DNA of 64,000 nt from JAXMAF01 sp046350555 (GTDB lineage: Bacteria; Planctomycetota; Phycisphaerae; Phycisphaerales; SM1A02), in NCBI GenBank assembly GCA_046350555.1, contig JAXMAF010000013.1, forward strand, positions 106,545 to 170,544. Direction: 5' to 3'. The position numbers were made by a program, and so were the translations under genes. Positions 49,373 through 60,600 of the stretch are shown here, piece after piece. The notes below the pieces were generated by a model. That model made no database searches, was not told the origin of the DNA, and worked only from the letters and a program-made list of their open reading frames with translations. The number at the start of each line of letters is the position of its first letter. Position 1 is the first letter of the stretch.

Positions 49373-49975
49373 ATGGGTCTGATCGACGCCACACACACGA
49401 CGACCGCCCTGCTCGATGCGCTGCGCGAGCCCGGCAACGACGATGCGTGGCGCGAGCTGTGTGGTCGCATGATTCCGATCATGCGGGCCGTCGCGTTCCG
49501 CATGGGGGCGCTCGATGCCGACGTGGGCGACCTCGTGCAGACCACCCTCGTCACCTTCCTGGAGGCGTGGCGCCACGGGCAATACGACCGGACGCGCGGA
49601 AGGCTCAGCACGTACCTGCTGACCATCCTGCGGTCGCGCGTGATCGAGCTCCAACGCAGGCACGCTCGCCGCGCCGGCATGCGCGGCGAGTCGGCGCTGG
49701 TCGAGGCGCCGTCCGCCGGCGAGGCGGAGCGGTGCTGGATGGACGAGCGCCAGCGGGTTCTCTTCGCGACGGCCCTGGACCGATTGCGCGCCCAGGGCGT
49801 CGAGGAACGTCTGCTCCAGGCGTTCGACCTCTACGCCCTGCGCGGCGTCAATGCGGCGGAGGTCGGCTCGCGCCTCGGCATGACCCGCGAGGATGTCTAC
49901 GACGCCAAGTATCGCGTGACGCGCCGTCTTCGGCCGATCGTCGCGCGACTCGACGAGCTCTACGAGGACCTTTGA
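49373..49975 (+). CDS. ECF sigma factor, cassette 3
   Basis: 200 aa; GGGAGCCCGGGG precedes ATG 49373. Region 2 appears in C-G-R-M-I-P-I-M-R-A-V-A-F-R-M-G and D-V-G-D-L-V-Q-T-T-L-V-T-F-L-E-A-W. Region 4 is in L-L-Q-A-F-D-L-Y-A-L-R-G-V-N-A-A-E-V-G-S-R-L-G-M-T-R-E-D-V. It differs from the other two sigma factors in sequence but has the same neighbour type. Two bases separate it from the kinase gene. Confidence 0.9.
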   Translation: MGLIDATHTTTALLDALREPGNDDAWRELCGRMIPIMRAVAFRMGALDADVGDLVQTTLVTFLEAWRHGQYDRTRGRLSTYLLTILRSRVIELQRRHARRAGMRGESALVEAPSAGEAERCWMDERQRVLFATALDRLRAQGVEERLLQAFDLYALRGVNAAEVGSRLGMTREDVYDAKYRVTRRLRPIVARLDELYEDL

Positions 49976-49977
49976 CG

Positions 49978-52900
49978 ATGGAGCGCGCCGCTTCGAACGG
50001 GGACGAGCGGCCGGAGGTCGACGCCGTCGGCGCCTGCCTCGGCATGGAGGCCCTCGAGCGGATCGTGCGCGGCGGACCGGCCGCATCCCCGACCGACGCG
50101 GCGGCCGACGCGCATCTGCGCGACTGCTCCGCCTGCCGGATCCGCCTCGAGGAGATGCGCGAGGCGCATGCGTTCATCGCGGAATTCGCATCGCGCCGCC
50201 ACGCACCGGGCCACGGAACGTCGGTCGGACGGCAGGCGGACCCGCAGGCCGGGGAGGCCCGTCATGGCGACGCGACCGCGTCGGCGCCGCCGACGATGCG
50301 CGACGACTTCCCCGGCTACGCGGTCGAGGCGCTGATCGCCTTCGGCGGCCAAGGGGCCGTGTACCGCGCACGGCAGCTCGCCACCGGGCGGATCGTCGCA
50401 ATCAAGGTGCCACTCGACGACTCGATGCGCCACGCCGCCAGGCGCTACCGCTTCCGGCGCGAGATCGAGCTCACCGCGCGGCTCGACCATCCCGGGATCG
50501 TCGGCGTGTTCGGCGCGTGCGAGACATCCGACGGGCGGATCGGCTGCGTGATGGAGATCGTCGACGGGATCGCCTTCGACGCGTGGGCGACAGCTCAGCG
50601 CCGCGACGGCCGGACCGGCATCGCGCGGATCGTGGCCACGATCATGGCGGTCGCCGATGCCATCGCCTACGCCCACCAGCAGGCGGTCATGCACCGGGAC
50701 ATCAAGCCGAGCAACATTGTGGTCTCGGCCGACGGCTCGCCGCGCGTGCTCGACTTCGGCCTGGCCAAGGCGCTCGACGACAGCGCAGTGGCGTACGTCA
50801 CCGCCACCGGTGCATTCCTCGGCACGCTGGCGTACGCCGCGCCAGAGCAACTGACTCCAGCGCCGCATGGAGAGCATGCATGGCATGCAACGCGTGCCAG
50901 CGCTGCCAGGCGTCCCGGACACGATCACACCGACGTTCGCACCGATGTCCATGCCATTGGCCTGCTGCTTTACGAGGCGATCGCCGGCCGGCTGCCCTAT
51001 GCGACCGGTGCGTCGGTGCCGGACCTGATCCGGTGCATCTGCGAGACATCGCCGCCGGCGCCATCGTCCGTCGCGCTGCCGGTCGATGGCGACGAAGGCC
51101 GCGGCGCGGTCATCGATCCCGATCTCGACGCCATCGTCCTCAAGGCGATCGCCAAGGAGAAGCAGCGGCGCTATCAGTCCGCCGCCGAGCTGCGCGACGA
51201 TCTCGCGCGATGGCTGGCGCGCGAACCGGTGCGGGCGCGCTTCGACAGCCGCTGGTATTTCGTGCGACGGACGGCGTGGCGGCACCGCGCCGGGCTGGCC
51301 ATGGCGGCGCTGGCGGCTGTCGTCCTCGCGGTCCTCATCGTGCTCGGCGCCATCGCCCGCGCGCAGGCCCACCGCGCCGATCTCGCCGCGGCCGTGCGCG
51401 ACGCGCGCGCGCTCGAATCGCACGCCGTCGAGATCGCCGATGCCCGCTCGATTGCTCGCGACAACTTCGAGGCGGGCGAGCGCGTCGCGTGGAATGCCCT
51501 GCTCAAGCCCGAAGCGGCGCTCGTCCAGGCAGACATCGAGGGCACCGGGGCGATGGGAGCGACCGGGACGATCGATGCGCCGCCGACGAGCCCCGCCTAC
51601 TGGGCGCTGTGGGAGATGTATGCGCGCACACCGATCGTCGCGTCGTTTGTCGACACCGCCCTGCGCTGGCCCGTCTTTGATGAGTCGGGCGACCACTTGC
51701 TCTTCGTCGCCGGGCAAAAACTCCAGTGGTGGGCCTGGCGTCGCGGCGAGGTCGTCCGCGAACTCGAGCTGCCATTGCCGGGGCATCACGACTGGGGAAT
51801 CCTGTGGGTGGGCCCAGCCGGGATCGTGATCTCGACCCGTGGCGGCCCGACGTTGCTTGTCGATCCGAGACGGGCGACGCTCACGACCGTCGACAGCGAC
51901 ACGTTCGCGCGCGCATGCGGCGGCGACTCTCGCCTCGTCGGCGCCAGACCGCGGCCAGACGGATCGAGTCGCATCGGTGTGTGGGATGTCGCCGGCGCGG
52001 CGCCAAGGCTCCTCGCGACGCACACGGTGTCGTTCCCGCTCGGCGGAATGGCGATCGATCGAGGCGGCGCCTATCTCGCCGTAGTCACAATGGCCGGAGA
52101 GCTCGTCGTGGTCGACGCGCAGAGCGGCGATCTGCTGCTTCGCCGGACACCGGCCGAAGAGCCCCGTTTCAGGTGGGTTGCCTCGCGCGGACGACCGGGC
52201 GAACTCGTCGTGTGGGGCCACGATCGATACGCCGTGCTGGACTTCGCGGGCGATTGGCGCCGATCGCTTGACGTCGACTCCAAGCCGCTCGCCGGCGTCA
52301 TGCACAACCTCACCAGCATGTATCCGGCCCCACGAGGCCAGCGCTACTTCTATGCCGGAGATCGCGGCCAGGTGGGGATTGGCGATACGGCATACGCGGT
52401 GACGGAAGGGCACTGGATTCCGTCGTTGATCGGCCACCGACCGAAGCCGTCCCCGGACGAACGGCATCTGACGATGGTCATGGGCGACGAGTCGCGCACG
52501 GCGGTGCTGGACCTGGCGCCCGAGATGGTCCGGCACCTGCTCCATCCGGCGCAGGCGACATCCAACGGACTCGCCACGATCTTCGACATTCAGTTCGAGC
52601 GCAACGGCACGTTCCTGCGAAGCGCTGCAATGGATGGATCGGTGCGCCGCTACGCGCTCGCGGACGGCAGTGCCGAGATCCTCATCTCGTGCGCCTTCAC
52701 CGACGGCATCACGAGGATGGCACTCACGGAAGATGCGATGTTCCTCGGGAGCCATGATCTTGGGCGGAACAACGCCCAGCTCGTGAGGTTCCGCGACGGT
52801 GTCGTCGAGACGCTGATCAGCGGTGGCGAACAGTGGTTCTGCGGGCTGGTCTTCGAGCCAGGTCAACGCGTCACTCGGTCCGACTCCGCGCATGCGCCCG

Positions 52901-53739
52901 CCGATCCCCGCTCCCCGATCGCTGATCCCCCTTCCCATGAGCCCGGCGCGGCGAACCGGCCCCGTCTCTGGGCCCTGACCAGCGCGGGCCACCTGCTCGT
53001 GGTCGATCCCGAGTCCGGGGCGATCGTGCGCGAGACCCACCTCACGACTCACCCGTTGAACCCACCGAACCCTGGCTTCCACGCGTTGGCGCGATTGCCG
53101 GGCCTCCGGCTCCTGCTTGCTGGCTTGCGCCTTCCTGGCCTTCAGGTGCTCGACGAGAACTCGCTCGAACCCGTCTGCGACCAGGTGGCCATGAATCCCG
53201 TTCGCGCCATCGCGGTCAGTCCCGTGGCCAACGATCTCTTCGTCACCGCGCACGACGACGGCATGATTCGCCTCTGGCGCGTTGTCGTCGACGGTGCCGT
53301 GCACGTCGAGCTCGTGCGCGAGATGGGTTCCCACGCCGGCGCCGTCTTCTGCGCCGCGTTTCACCCGGGTGGACGTCTTCTCGCAACCGGCGGCGGTGCG
53401 ACCGAGACCAAGGATGTCCGCATCTGGGACACCTGGACCGGCCGCGAGCTCGCCGCGCTCGAGCTCTTCGACCTCGGCGTCTTCGCCTTGGCGTTCAGCC
53501 CCGACGGCCGCTGGCTCGCCGCAGGCGGAGAAGTCGAAGCCACGCGCACCGCGGAGGGTGGCCAGCTCTTCCTCATCGACCTTCAGTGGCCGAACCACTG
53601 CATCGCCGGAAACCTCGAGTATGAGCTGGAGCGGCTGAAGCGCGAGGATGGCCAGTTGCCAGACGAGACGGAGGCGATGCGGAGGTGGGCCGCGGGGGTG
53701 CGATCCGCGAGTGCGGGCTCAACGCCAACCGGGCCGTGA
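49978..53739 (+). CDS. Membrane Ser/Thr kinase with anti-sigma-like zinc finger and C-terminal beta-propeller
   Basis: 1253 aa. Residues 40-60 contain H-L-R-D-C-S-A-C (His46, Cys50, Cys53), the H-x3-C-x2-C metal motif of zinc-binding anti-sigma domains. The kinase (about 110-410) has Lys143, H-R-D-I-K-P-S-N (239-246), D-F-G (259-261) and A-P-E-Q, with a His-rich insert at about 295-318 after A-P-E. One transmembrane helix lies at about 440-465. The remaining 750 residues have WD40/PQQ-like blades (for example H-A-G-A-V-F-C-A-A-F-H-P-G-G-R-L-L-A-T-G, V-R-I-W-D-T-W-T-G-R-E-L). Together with the adjacent sigma gene this suggests a transmembrane sensor that binds or phosphorylates its sigma factor. 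Confidence 0.9.
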   Translation: MERAASNGDERPEVDAVGACLGMEALERIVRGGPAASPTDAAADAHLRDCSACRIRLEEMREAHAFIAEFASRRHAPGHGTSVGRQADPQAGEARHGDATASAPPTMRDDFPGYAVEALIAFGGQGAVYRARQLATGRIVAIKVPLDDSMRHAARRYRFRREIELTARLDHPGIVGVFGACETSDGRIGCVMEIVDGIAFDAWATAQRRDGRTGIARIVATIMAVADAIAYAHQQAVMHRDIKPSNIVVSADGSPRVLDFGLAKALDDSAVAYVTATGAFLGTLAYAAPEQLTPAPHGEHAWHATRASAARRPGHDHTDVRTDVHAIGLLLYEAIAGRLPYATGASVPDLIRCICETSPPAPSSVALPVDGDEGRGAVIDPDLDAIVLKAIAKEKQRRYQSAAELRDDLARWLAREPVRARFDSRWYFVRRTAWRHRAGLAMAALAAVVLAVLIVLGAIARAQAHRADLAAAVRDARALESHAVEIADARSIARDNFEAGERVAWNALLKPEAALVQADIEGTGAMGATGTIDAPPTSPAYWALWEMYARTPIVASFVDTALRWPVFDESGDHLLFVAGQKLQWWAWRRGEVVRELELPLPGHHDWGILWVGPAGIVISTRGGPTLLVDPRRATLTTVDSDTFARACGGDSRLVGARPRPDGSSRIGVWDVAGAAPRLLATHTVSFPLGGMAIDRGGAYLAVVTMAGELVVVDAQSGDLLLRRTPAEEPRFRWVASRGRPGELVVWGHDRYAVLDFAGDWRRSLDVDSKPLAGVMHNLTSMYPAPRGQRYFYAGDRGQVGIGDTAYAVTEGHWIPSLIGHRPKPSPDERHLTMVMGDESRTAVLDLAPEMVRHLLHPAQATSNGLATIFDIQFERNGTFLRSAAMDGSVRRYALADGSAEILISCAFTDGITRMALTEDAMFLGSHDLGRNNAQLVRFRDGVVETLISGGEQWFCGLVFEPGQRVTRSDSAHAPADPRSPIADPPSHEPGAANRPRLWALTSAGHLLVVDPESGAIVRETHLTTHPLNPPNPGFHALARLPGLRLLLAGLRLPGLQVLDENSLEPVCDQVAMNPVRAIAVSPVANDLFVTAHDDGMIRLWRVVVDGAVHVELVREMGSHAGAVFCAAFHPGGRLLATGGGATETKDVRIWDTWTGRELAALELFDLGVFALAFSPDGRWLAAGGEVEATRTAEGGQLFLIDLQWPNHCIAGNLEYELERLKREDGQLPDETEAMRRWAAGVRSASAGSTPTGP

Positions 53740-54039
53740 GCTGTCGTATCCGGTCGCAACCGGTCGCGAGCGCGCGCGAACCGCCGACAGACCTGCCAAT
53801 CCCAGATGTCGTGGAGGAAGGCCACGGCGCCGCCCGTGCCGTTGGGACCTTGTGTTCGCCGCGAGTCGCATGCTCCTCGGACGCAAGTTTTTTCATTCTC
53901 CTTACGAGATCTCGTCTCGGGGGTCGGAGTGCCTCGGGGCGGGACTGCTCGAGCGTCGAGCCGCCCCGCCCGTTCCGGACCATTCGGGAAGCGTGCGGCA
54001 CCGCCGCGATGCGAGACGTTCGATGAAGAGGGGAATCCC
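53740..54039. other. Leader region of the 54.04-kb secreted protein
   Basis: No gene is supported. An AT-richer patch at 53885-53912 (AAGTTTTTTCATTCTCC) is the only local departure from high GC and might contain the promoter. Confidence 0.3.
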
Positions 54040-57000
54040 ATGACAAGCTGGACAAGCTGGACACGCTGGACACGCTGGACACGCTGGTCACGCCCGTTCG
54101 CCCACGCCGCATGCCGCGCACGCTGTCGTGGCGCGGCACTGGCCGTTGCGGCCATCGCCTCGGCGACCTGCTTCGCCGCCGCGTCCGCCGACAGCTCGAC
54201 GGCGCCGCCGTCGGGGTTCTTCCGCCACCTGCCGTCCGCCGCCCGCAACGATCCGCCACACGACGAGGGCGGCGTCGCGACGCCGGCATGCGGCCCCACG
54301 GTCATCACGCAGAGCACCGACCCGGTCTCCATCGAGGTCGGCAACACCATCGCGTGTCAGCAGCAGGGCACCTTCACCTACGAGAACTTCGTCGCCCGCG
54401 TCTTCACCGTCGCCACGACCCTCGAGCTGGGCTGCGTCGAGTTCGGCGTCGAGACCAACACCGGCGGCGCCTCCTTCGTCGAGGTCACCGTCTTCGGCGG
54501 CGACATCGTCTCCAACCCGGCGGCGCCTTCCCTGGCCGTCGTCGTCGTCCCCGTGCCCAACAACACCGGCCTCCAGCTCTTCCAGGCGACCCTGCCGCCG
54601 GGGGTCGTGATCCAGGGCGGCGCCAAGTGCTCGGTGCAGCTCCGCACGCCCACCCGCAGTCCCGCCGCCGGCGGCGACGGCGGCGCGATCTACGTCGGCA
54701 GCAACAACAACGGCCAGAGCGCCCCCAGCTATGTCAAGGCGTCTTCCTGCAACGTCAGCAGCTATGTCACCTTCGCGTCGATCGGCTTTCCCGGCGTCGA
54801 CATCGTGATGTCAGTCGGTGGCGGACCGCCGTCGCCGTGCGGGAGCGGCGGAAGCTGCTTCGCGTCGCACGGCGAGCCCGGGTGCGACGACCGCGCCTGC
54901 TGCATGCAGGTGTGCGCGGTCGATCCGTTCTGCTGCGACGCTTCGTGGGACGACATCTGCGTCGGCGAGGCGAAGACCACCTGCACGCCGCCGGACCAGA
55001 TCCTCCTCTGGGGATTCGAGCACGCGCCCGTCAGCGGCGCCGTCCTCGAGGTGGTGGACGGCGACCTCATCGTCTCCGGCGATCCGGGCGGCGAGTTCGG
55101 CGTGTCGACCACCTACGGAACCTTGACAGGCGGCGCGGGCACCGGACTGATCGACTGGGTGCATGCTGCACCCGGGTCGACCATGAGCTTCGAGTTCCAG
55201 GGGCCGGCGGCCACCGACACGATCTCCCTGGTCACGGGACCAGACACGAGCAGCCTTGTCCTCAACACGAAGTTCGCACTGCCGGGGTGGAGCACGTTCG
55301 ACGTGCTGGTCTTCGACGGTCCGGACCTCATCGGCATCCTGCCCGCCCAGGTCAGCGGCTCGGTCACGCTTTCGACGTCCGTGCGGGTACCCACCAACAC
55401 GTGCACGCAGGCATACTGCATTCCCGATCCTCCCAACGTCGCCAGCATGTGGGGCGGCACATACGAGTTCGACCCGTTCTGGAAGGGTGCCGCCACCGAC
55501 ACGCTCTGCGCGGGTGTGTACGAGGTCTCAGCGCCGGGCGTCGGCCCGTTCATTGGAGGGCGCATCGTCCTGCGTGCGGGGACTCCGCCGGAGGGCGGCA
55601 TGCCGGGCCCGAACCATGTGGCCGTGCTGGCCTCCGGGGTCTCCAACTTCAAGCTCGTGGACAAGAACACGCCGAAGATCGTCTGGGGGCAGGCGCCGAC
55701 CCAGCCGGTCGTTGTCGGCGACGACGTCGTGGTGACCTATGGCCTGGTCACCGGTGCCGTGCCCGGATCGGGTTCTTTCACGCTCTCGGGTGACGATGCA
55801 GATGGCGACGGGGTCGCCGACTTGCACATCGGTGGCCTCGGCGGCGATGACACTGCGGCCGTGGACATGTCCATTGGTTCCGTTGCATCAATCGGGCTCG
55901 GAGTGAACGTTGGCGGGGACTCGGGGGCGCTCTTCGTCACCGTAGGCCATGGGGTCCACGACACTGACCGCAATGGAGGTTCGACCACGACGAGCGCTTC
56001 GAAGGACATCACGGGCAATCCGACGTGGGAAGGTGGATTCACGTACTACGGCCCGTTCACCAACGACGACGTGCCGCAGCCCTATACCGCGACCGTGTAT
56101 TCTCGAGGACTTGTTGTCTGGACGCAGTCCGGACTGAAGTCAGGACCCTTGGCCGCGTTTGGGGAAACTACGCAATGGGCGTCGGCGCTCGAGTTCGAAC
56201 AAGCGTCGGGTGGTGTGCAGGCATTCTTTCCCGAAGGAACCCAGTTCTTCCCGGCCGGATCGCGGCAGGGATTTCCAATCGACTCGTTCTTCCTGCAATC
56301 GGAGGGGCCGAAGATTGAATCGCCGTTCAATCACATGACCGTTTCCTGCAGCGGCATGAAAGAGCTGGCGCTGTCCAATCTCACCACGACGCTGCCTCCA
56401 CCGAAGGCGCAGTGCACCGGCGACGTGAATCGCGACGGCGTCGTCGACGGCGGCGATCTCGGCGTCGTCCTCGGAAGTTGGGGCGCCGGAGGGTCCATCG
56501 ATCTCAATGGCGACGGCATCGTCGATGGCGGCGACCTTGGCGTGCTCCTGGGCGCGTGGGGTCCGTGCCCGAACGACACCGCGATCGTGATCACGGATGT
56601 CTCCCCGACCGACGTGCACGCGGGCGACATCATCACGATCACCGGGCGCAATTTCCCGTCGGACCCGGACAACATCTGCGTCATGGCCATTCCGGACTTG
56701 GCGCAGTCCTGCGGCGGCGACGAACTGCTCGTGCAGGGGCTGCGGGCGTTGACGGCATCGCCGACGCAGATCACCGCGCGCGTGAGCGGCGTGCCGCCGT
56801 GGATCTGGGAGGGACGGATCAAGGTCGCGGCCGGTGCGGGCCAGACGACGCTCGATCCGCCGGGAATTCCCCCGACCGTCGATCTCGTGAAGCCGGGCGC
56901 CTGGATCTGGCAGATGGATGGCGGTGGCTCGGGCGTCTCGCCGCAGGTGCTGACATTCACGCCTGCCACGCCGACGATGTGCACGGACTATTACGGCACG

Positions 57001-57381
57001 CTGGTGGGCGGCAACCTGACGATGACCATCACCTTCCCGGGTCCGGTCGGCCAGCCATGCCCGACGGGAACGACGATGCTGATCCAGGTCGACGCCGGGA
57101 CGCTCGGCGTCGGCGGGCAGCAGTTCCCCTTCGTGTTCGACCAGTTGAGCCAGGTGCAGACGATCCAGAACATGACGCCGGCGCAATGCGCCACGGCGCT
57201 GTGCCAGACGTTCACGACGACGGTCTTCCAGGCCACAGGCAAGCTGGTGACGTGCACGCCGACGATCGTGGGCAACACGGTGACCTTCTCCATCGGTCCG
57301 CCGTTCGACCCGGCGAACGGGCAGTTGCAGTACAACCCCAACCAAGGCGTGTACTTCTTCGTTCGGATCTGCGCTCCGTGA
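54040..57381 (+). CDS. Giant secreted Cys-rich protein with internal dockerin and IPT/TIG domain
   Basis: 1113 aa from ATG 54040 with GAGGGG upstream. The N-terminus is M-T-S-W-T-S-W-T-R-W-T-R-W, coded by five ACACGCTGG-type 9-bp repeats, followed by a hydrophobic leader (A-A-L-A-V-A-A-I-A-S-A). Features in order are beta-sandwich regions, a Cys-rich motif C-D-D-R-A-C-C-M-Q-V-C-A-V-D-P-F-C-C at about 285-320, long beta-rich parts, and two dockerin repeats at about 790-840 that are internal rather than terminal. An IPT/TIG-like domain then follows (I-T-D-V-S-P-T-D-V-H-A-G-D-I-I-T-I-T-G) and a C-terminal domain of about 150 residues. An extracellular multi-domain protein of unknown ligand. Confidence 0.85.
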   Translation: MTSWTSWTRWTRWTRWSRPFAHAACRARCRGAALAVAAIASATCFAAASADSSTAPPSGFFRHLPSAARNDPPHDEGGVATPACGPTVITQSTDPVSIEVGNTIACQQQGTFTYENFVARVFTVATTLELGCVEFGVETNTGGASFVEVTVFGGDIVSNPAAPSLAVVVVPVPNNTGLQLFQATLPPGVVIQGGAKCSVQLRTPTRSPAAGGDGGAIYVGSNNNGQSAPSYVKASSCNVSSYVTFASIGFPGVDIVMSVGGGPPSPCGSGGSCFASHGEPGCDDRACCMQVCAVDPFCCDASWDDICVGEAKTTCTPPDQILLWGFEHAPVSGAVLEVVDGDLIVSGDPGGEFGVSTTYGTLTGGAGTGLIDWVHAAPGSTMSFEFQGPAATDTISLVTGPDTSSLVLNTKFALPGWSTFDVLVFDGPDLIGILPAQVSGSVTLSTSVRVPTNTCTQAYCIPDPPNVASMWGGTYEFDPFWKGAATDTLCAGVYEVSAPGVGPFIGGRIVLRAGTPPEGGMPGPNHVAVLASGVSNFKLVDKNTPKIVWGQAPTQPVVVGDDVVVTYGLVTGAVPGSGSFTLSGDDADGDGVADLHIGGLGGDDTAAVDMSIGSVASIGLGVNVGGDSGALFVTVGHGVHDTDRNGGSTTTSASKDITGNPTWEGGFTYYGPFTNDDVPQPYTATVYSRGLVVWTQSGLKSGPLAAFGETTQWASALEFEQASGGVQAFFPEGTQFFPAGSRQGFPIDSFFLQSEGPKIESPFNHMTVSCSGMKELALSNLTTTLPPPKAQCTGDVNRDGVVDGGDLGVVLGSWGAGGSIDLNGDGIVDGGDLGVLLGAWGPCPNDTAIVITDVSPTDVHAGDIITITGRNFPSDPDNICVMAIPDLAQSCGGDELLVQGLRALTASPTQITARVSGVPPWIWEGRIKVAAGAGQTTLDPPGIPPTVDLVKPGAWIWQMDGGGSGVSPQVLTFTPATPTMCTDYYGTLVGGNLTMTITFPGPVGQPCPTGTTMLIQVDAGTLGVGGQQFPFVFDQLSQVQTIQNMTPAQCATALCQTFTTTVFQATGKLVTCTPTIVGNTVTFSIGPPFDPANGQLQYNPNQGVYFFVRICAP

Positions 57382-57639
57382 CGGCGTGATTGCAGCGGGA
57401 CTTCGGTGCTTTCGGCGTCCCGGCCCCACGAGACGTGCCGATCAGGCAAGGGTGGCCGGGGATGACTCGGCACGCTCGCCCCCATCGACGGTCGTGGTGG
57501 ACGTGCTCGATCTACGTCCACCGTGGTCACCACCGCCGGAACGCTCAAACTTCCAATACCTATGCAAATGCCCTCCTCTCGCCTCGTCGGCCGGATTCCG
57601 CAAGCGGCGATGGCATCACGATCTTTCCGGAACACTTCC

Positions 57640-60600
57640 ATGCGAATTCTCTCGACCACAGCCGCGCTCGCGGCACTGACCTGCACGTCGCTCGCCTCGG
57701 GCTACACGTGCCCGCCAGGCGGGCCCGTCAACGACTGCGCCGTGAACGCCACGCCGATGGAGTTCGGAGACTCACTTGCGTTCAACACGTCGACCGCGAA
57801 CACCGACGGTCCGACGAACTTCCAGTGCTCCTACGGCAAGGACGTCTGGTACCTGGTCCAGGCGCCGGACGACGGCGAGCTGACGATCGTCGTCGCGACG
57901 CCGAGCTTCGACTCCACCGTGGCGGTCTACTACCTCGGAGCGAATCCCGACTTCGATCCGTCGACCCTGCCCCTCCTCTTCACGGGGTGCGTCGACGCCG
58001 AGGGTCCTGGCGGCGAGATGGCCGTCTTCCCCGGCGCCGCGGGCGTGTATTACCTGGTGCAGGTGGCTGGGTTCAAGAGCGGGGGGGTCGCCCAGTCTGG
58101 TCTGGGCACGGTCACCGCCACGTTCGTCGGGCCTCCGACGGACTGCGGCGGTCCTGATGCCGGAAGCTGCTTCGTCGCACATCCCGGTCCGGCGTGCGAC
58201 AACTTTGCTTGCTGCAAGATGGCATGCGACTTCGATCCCTTCTGCTGCGAGGTTGCGTGGAACCAGGCATGCGTCGACGAGGCGGCGGCGCTTTGCACGG
58301 CGAGCCCGCCCGCGCTCCCATGCTGCGCCGACTTTGAGGACGGCACGACCATGGGATTTGGAGCGTGTCCGACGGCGCCCAACGTGGCGGTGACGGTGAG
58401 TGGGGGCGGGCCTTTGGGTCCAACTGACAAGTACCTCCAGTTGAACGACCAGGGTGGCGACTCGAACTGCTGTGGCAATCCCTGTCCGGGCGACTGGTTG
58501 GCCATTGCACAGAACCCGAGCTACTGCAATGTCGCGCTGTGCTATGACGAGAAGATCTTCAACGATGGAAACGACAACGGGCATACGCTTATCCCGCCCC
58601 GCATCTACATCGAATCGGGGCCCATTAGTGCGTATTTCGAACCGTTCCCCTCGCTGTGGATCACAGAGATCGGTGGAACAAATCCGGGGTGGCACCACTT
58701 CTGCGCTCCCCTTGGGCCGTTGGACTCGAGCGGAAACCTGCCGTCTAACACGGTCGGAGCGTGGCACATGCGTGCGCCGGCACCCAATTCTGCTTGGAAC
58801 GACCTACTTTCAAACGTGACCGCAATCACACTACCGATCGAGTTCGCAGATTCTCAGGACGAAAGCATCGGCTATGACAACATCTGCCTTCAGGCTGAAC
58901 CGTGTCCGTGTTTGACGATCACCAACCGGACGGTCGAGTGCAAGAACTACGCTGCCGGGATCTTCAAGTGGACGTTTGACGTCACAAACCTCTCGACTCC
59001 TCAGACGGCATACTGGCTACAGAGCAACTTCTCCGGCATGTTCCCCAACCCCATCTCGCTGAATCCGCCGGTTGGTCTCGCGTCCGGCGCGACGACGCAG
59101 GTGAGCGTCACGCTCTGCGGCCCGACAACTGGCATGAGCGTGCTGTTCAGCCTCCTGGACAAGCTTGGCAACGTAATCTGCGGACCGGTGTCCGACACGC
59201 TGTATCTCTCGGACGAGTGCCCCCCGTGCCCGTCCATCGACCCGCTCTGCACGGTCACCGAGAACGAACCATGCGGCCAGAACATCGTCAACGACGGCTG
59301 CGATGCGCCACCGGGAGGCAGCCCCGTGTTTGCGAAGCTCAAATGCGACGACACCTTCTGCGGCATGCTCTGGGCCGCCAACGGGCAGCAGGACACCGAC
59401 TGGTTCTTCATTGATCTACCAGACAACAACGGCAACGGCGTGGACCAGCTCTGCCTGACGCTCGACTCCGAAATCCCCGCGATCGTACAGATCTACGCGG
59501 GATCGTGCGGGGACCTGTCGTTGCTCGCCGAGGGCAGCAGCGCCTGCGCTCCCGACACGGTGTGCATCTGCCTCCCCGCGCCAGGCAAGTACAAGGTGAA
59601 GGTCTTCCCGGGGTGTCCCCCGTGCGGGCCGATCTTGGATGGGTATCCCTGCCTGCCGTTCGTCCCCAAACTCTACTCCCTCACTGTGACGTGCAATGAG
59701 GATTGCCCGTGTGTGACGCCGCCGAGCAACATGCAGGCGTGGTGGACGCTCGACGAGACGAGCGGGACGGTCGCCAACGACTCCGTATGCACCGGCGCGA
59801 CGTGCCTGACCGACGGCAAATGGATGGGCACGCCAACGCCGGTCGCGGGGATGGTCGACGGGGCGCTGCACTTCGACGACTCGACCGACTACGTCCACGT
59901 CGGAACCTCAGCGGGGATGGGAGGGCTTCCGCTCGGCGCGGTCGACTTCACGGTTGATGCATGGATCTACTGGGAAGGGGCACTGACTTGCTTCGCGCCG
60001 ATTGTCATGCAGGACGGATACCTGTTCTCGCTCTCTGCCAACATCTACGCCGGTACCGCGGACCTCGCGTTCTATTTCCTCGCCTCGGTCAACGGCACCA
60101 CCTCGACCAGTAATCTGCCGCTCTCGCCGAATCAATGGTACCATGTTGCCGCCACGCTCGAACAAGGCTCGCTGAACGGGAGCAAGCTGTATATAAACGG
60201 CAACCTCGTTGCGTCAACGACACCGGCACTTCCGAATCTCATGAGCAGCAGTGGTGAGCTTACCATCGCACGGACGTTGGGTGTCTTACTCTGTAATAAA
60301 GACGTCGCTGTCCAGGGGTTCCTGGGCATCATCGATGAAGTCGAGATCTTCACGAGGGCGCTCTCCGCCGACGAGATCAGGGGCATCTACCGCGCTGGCG
60401 CCGGCGGCAAGTGCAAGACACGCCTCAAGGTGCCGGGTCTGGCCAGCTTCTGCGGCGACTCCTCCACCACGACGACCCTGCAGATGAACCTCTGGAACGA
60501 CTCGCCTTTCCCGCAGACGTACACGCTCAGCATCGCACCGTCGACAGGGCTGGCGGGCTGCAACGGTCCTGCGATCGGGAACTACTCGATCATGTTCCTG

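Noticed and set aside
49960..53598. 1212-residue minus-strand open frame
   Set aside because: Antisense of the intact kinase gene; composition is typical of a GC-rich shadow and it lacks any signal or domain.
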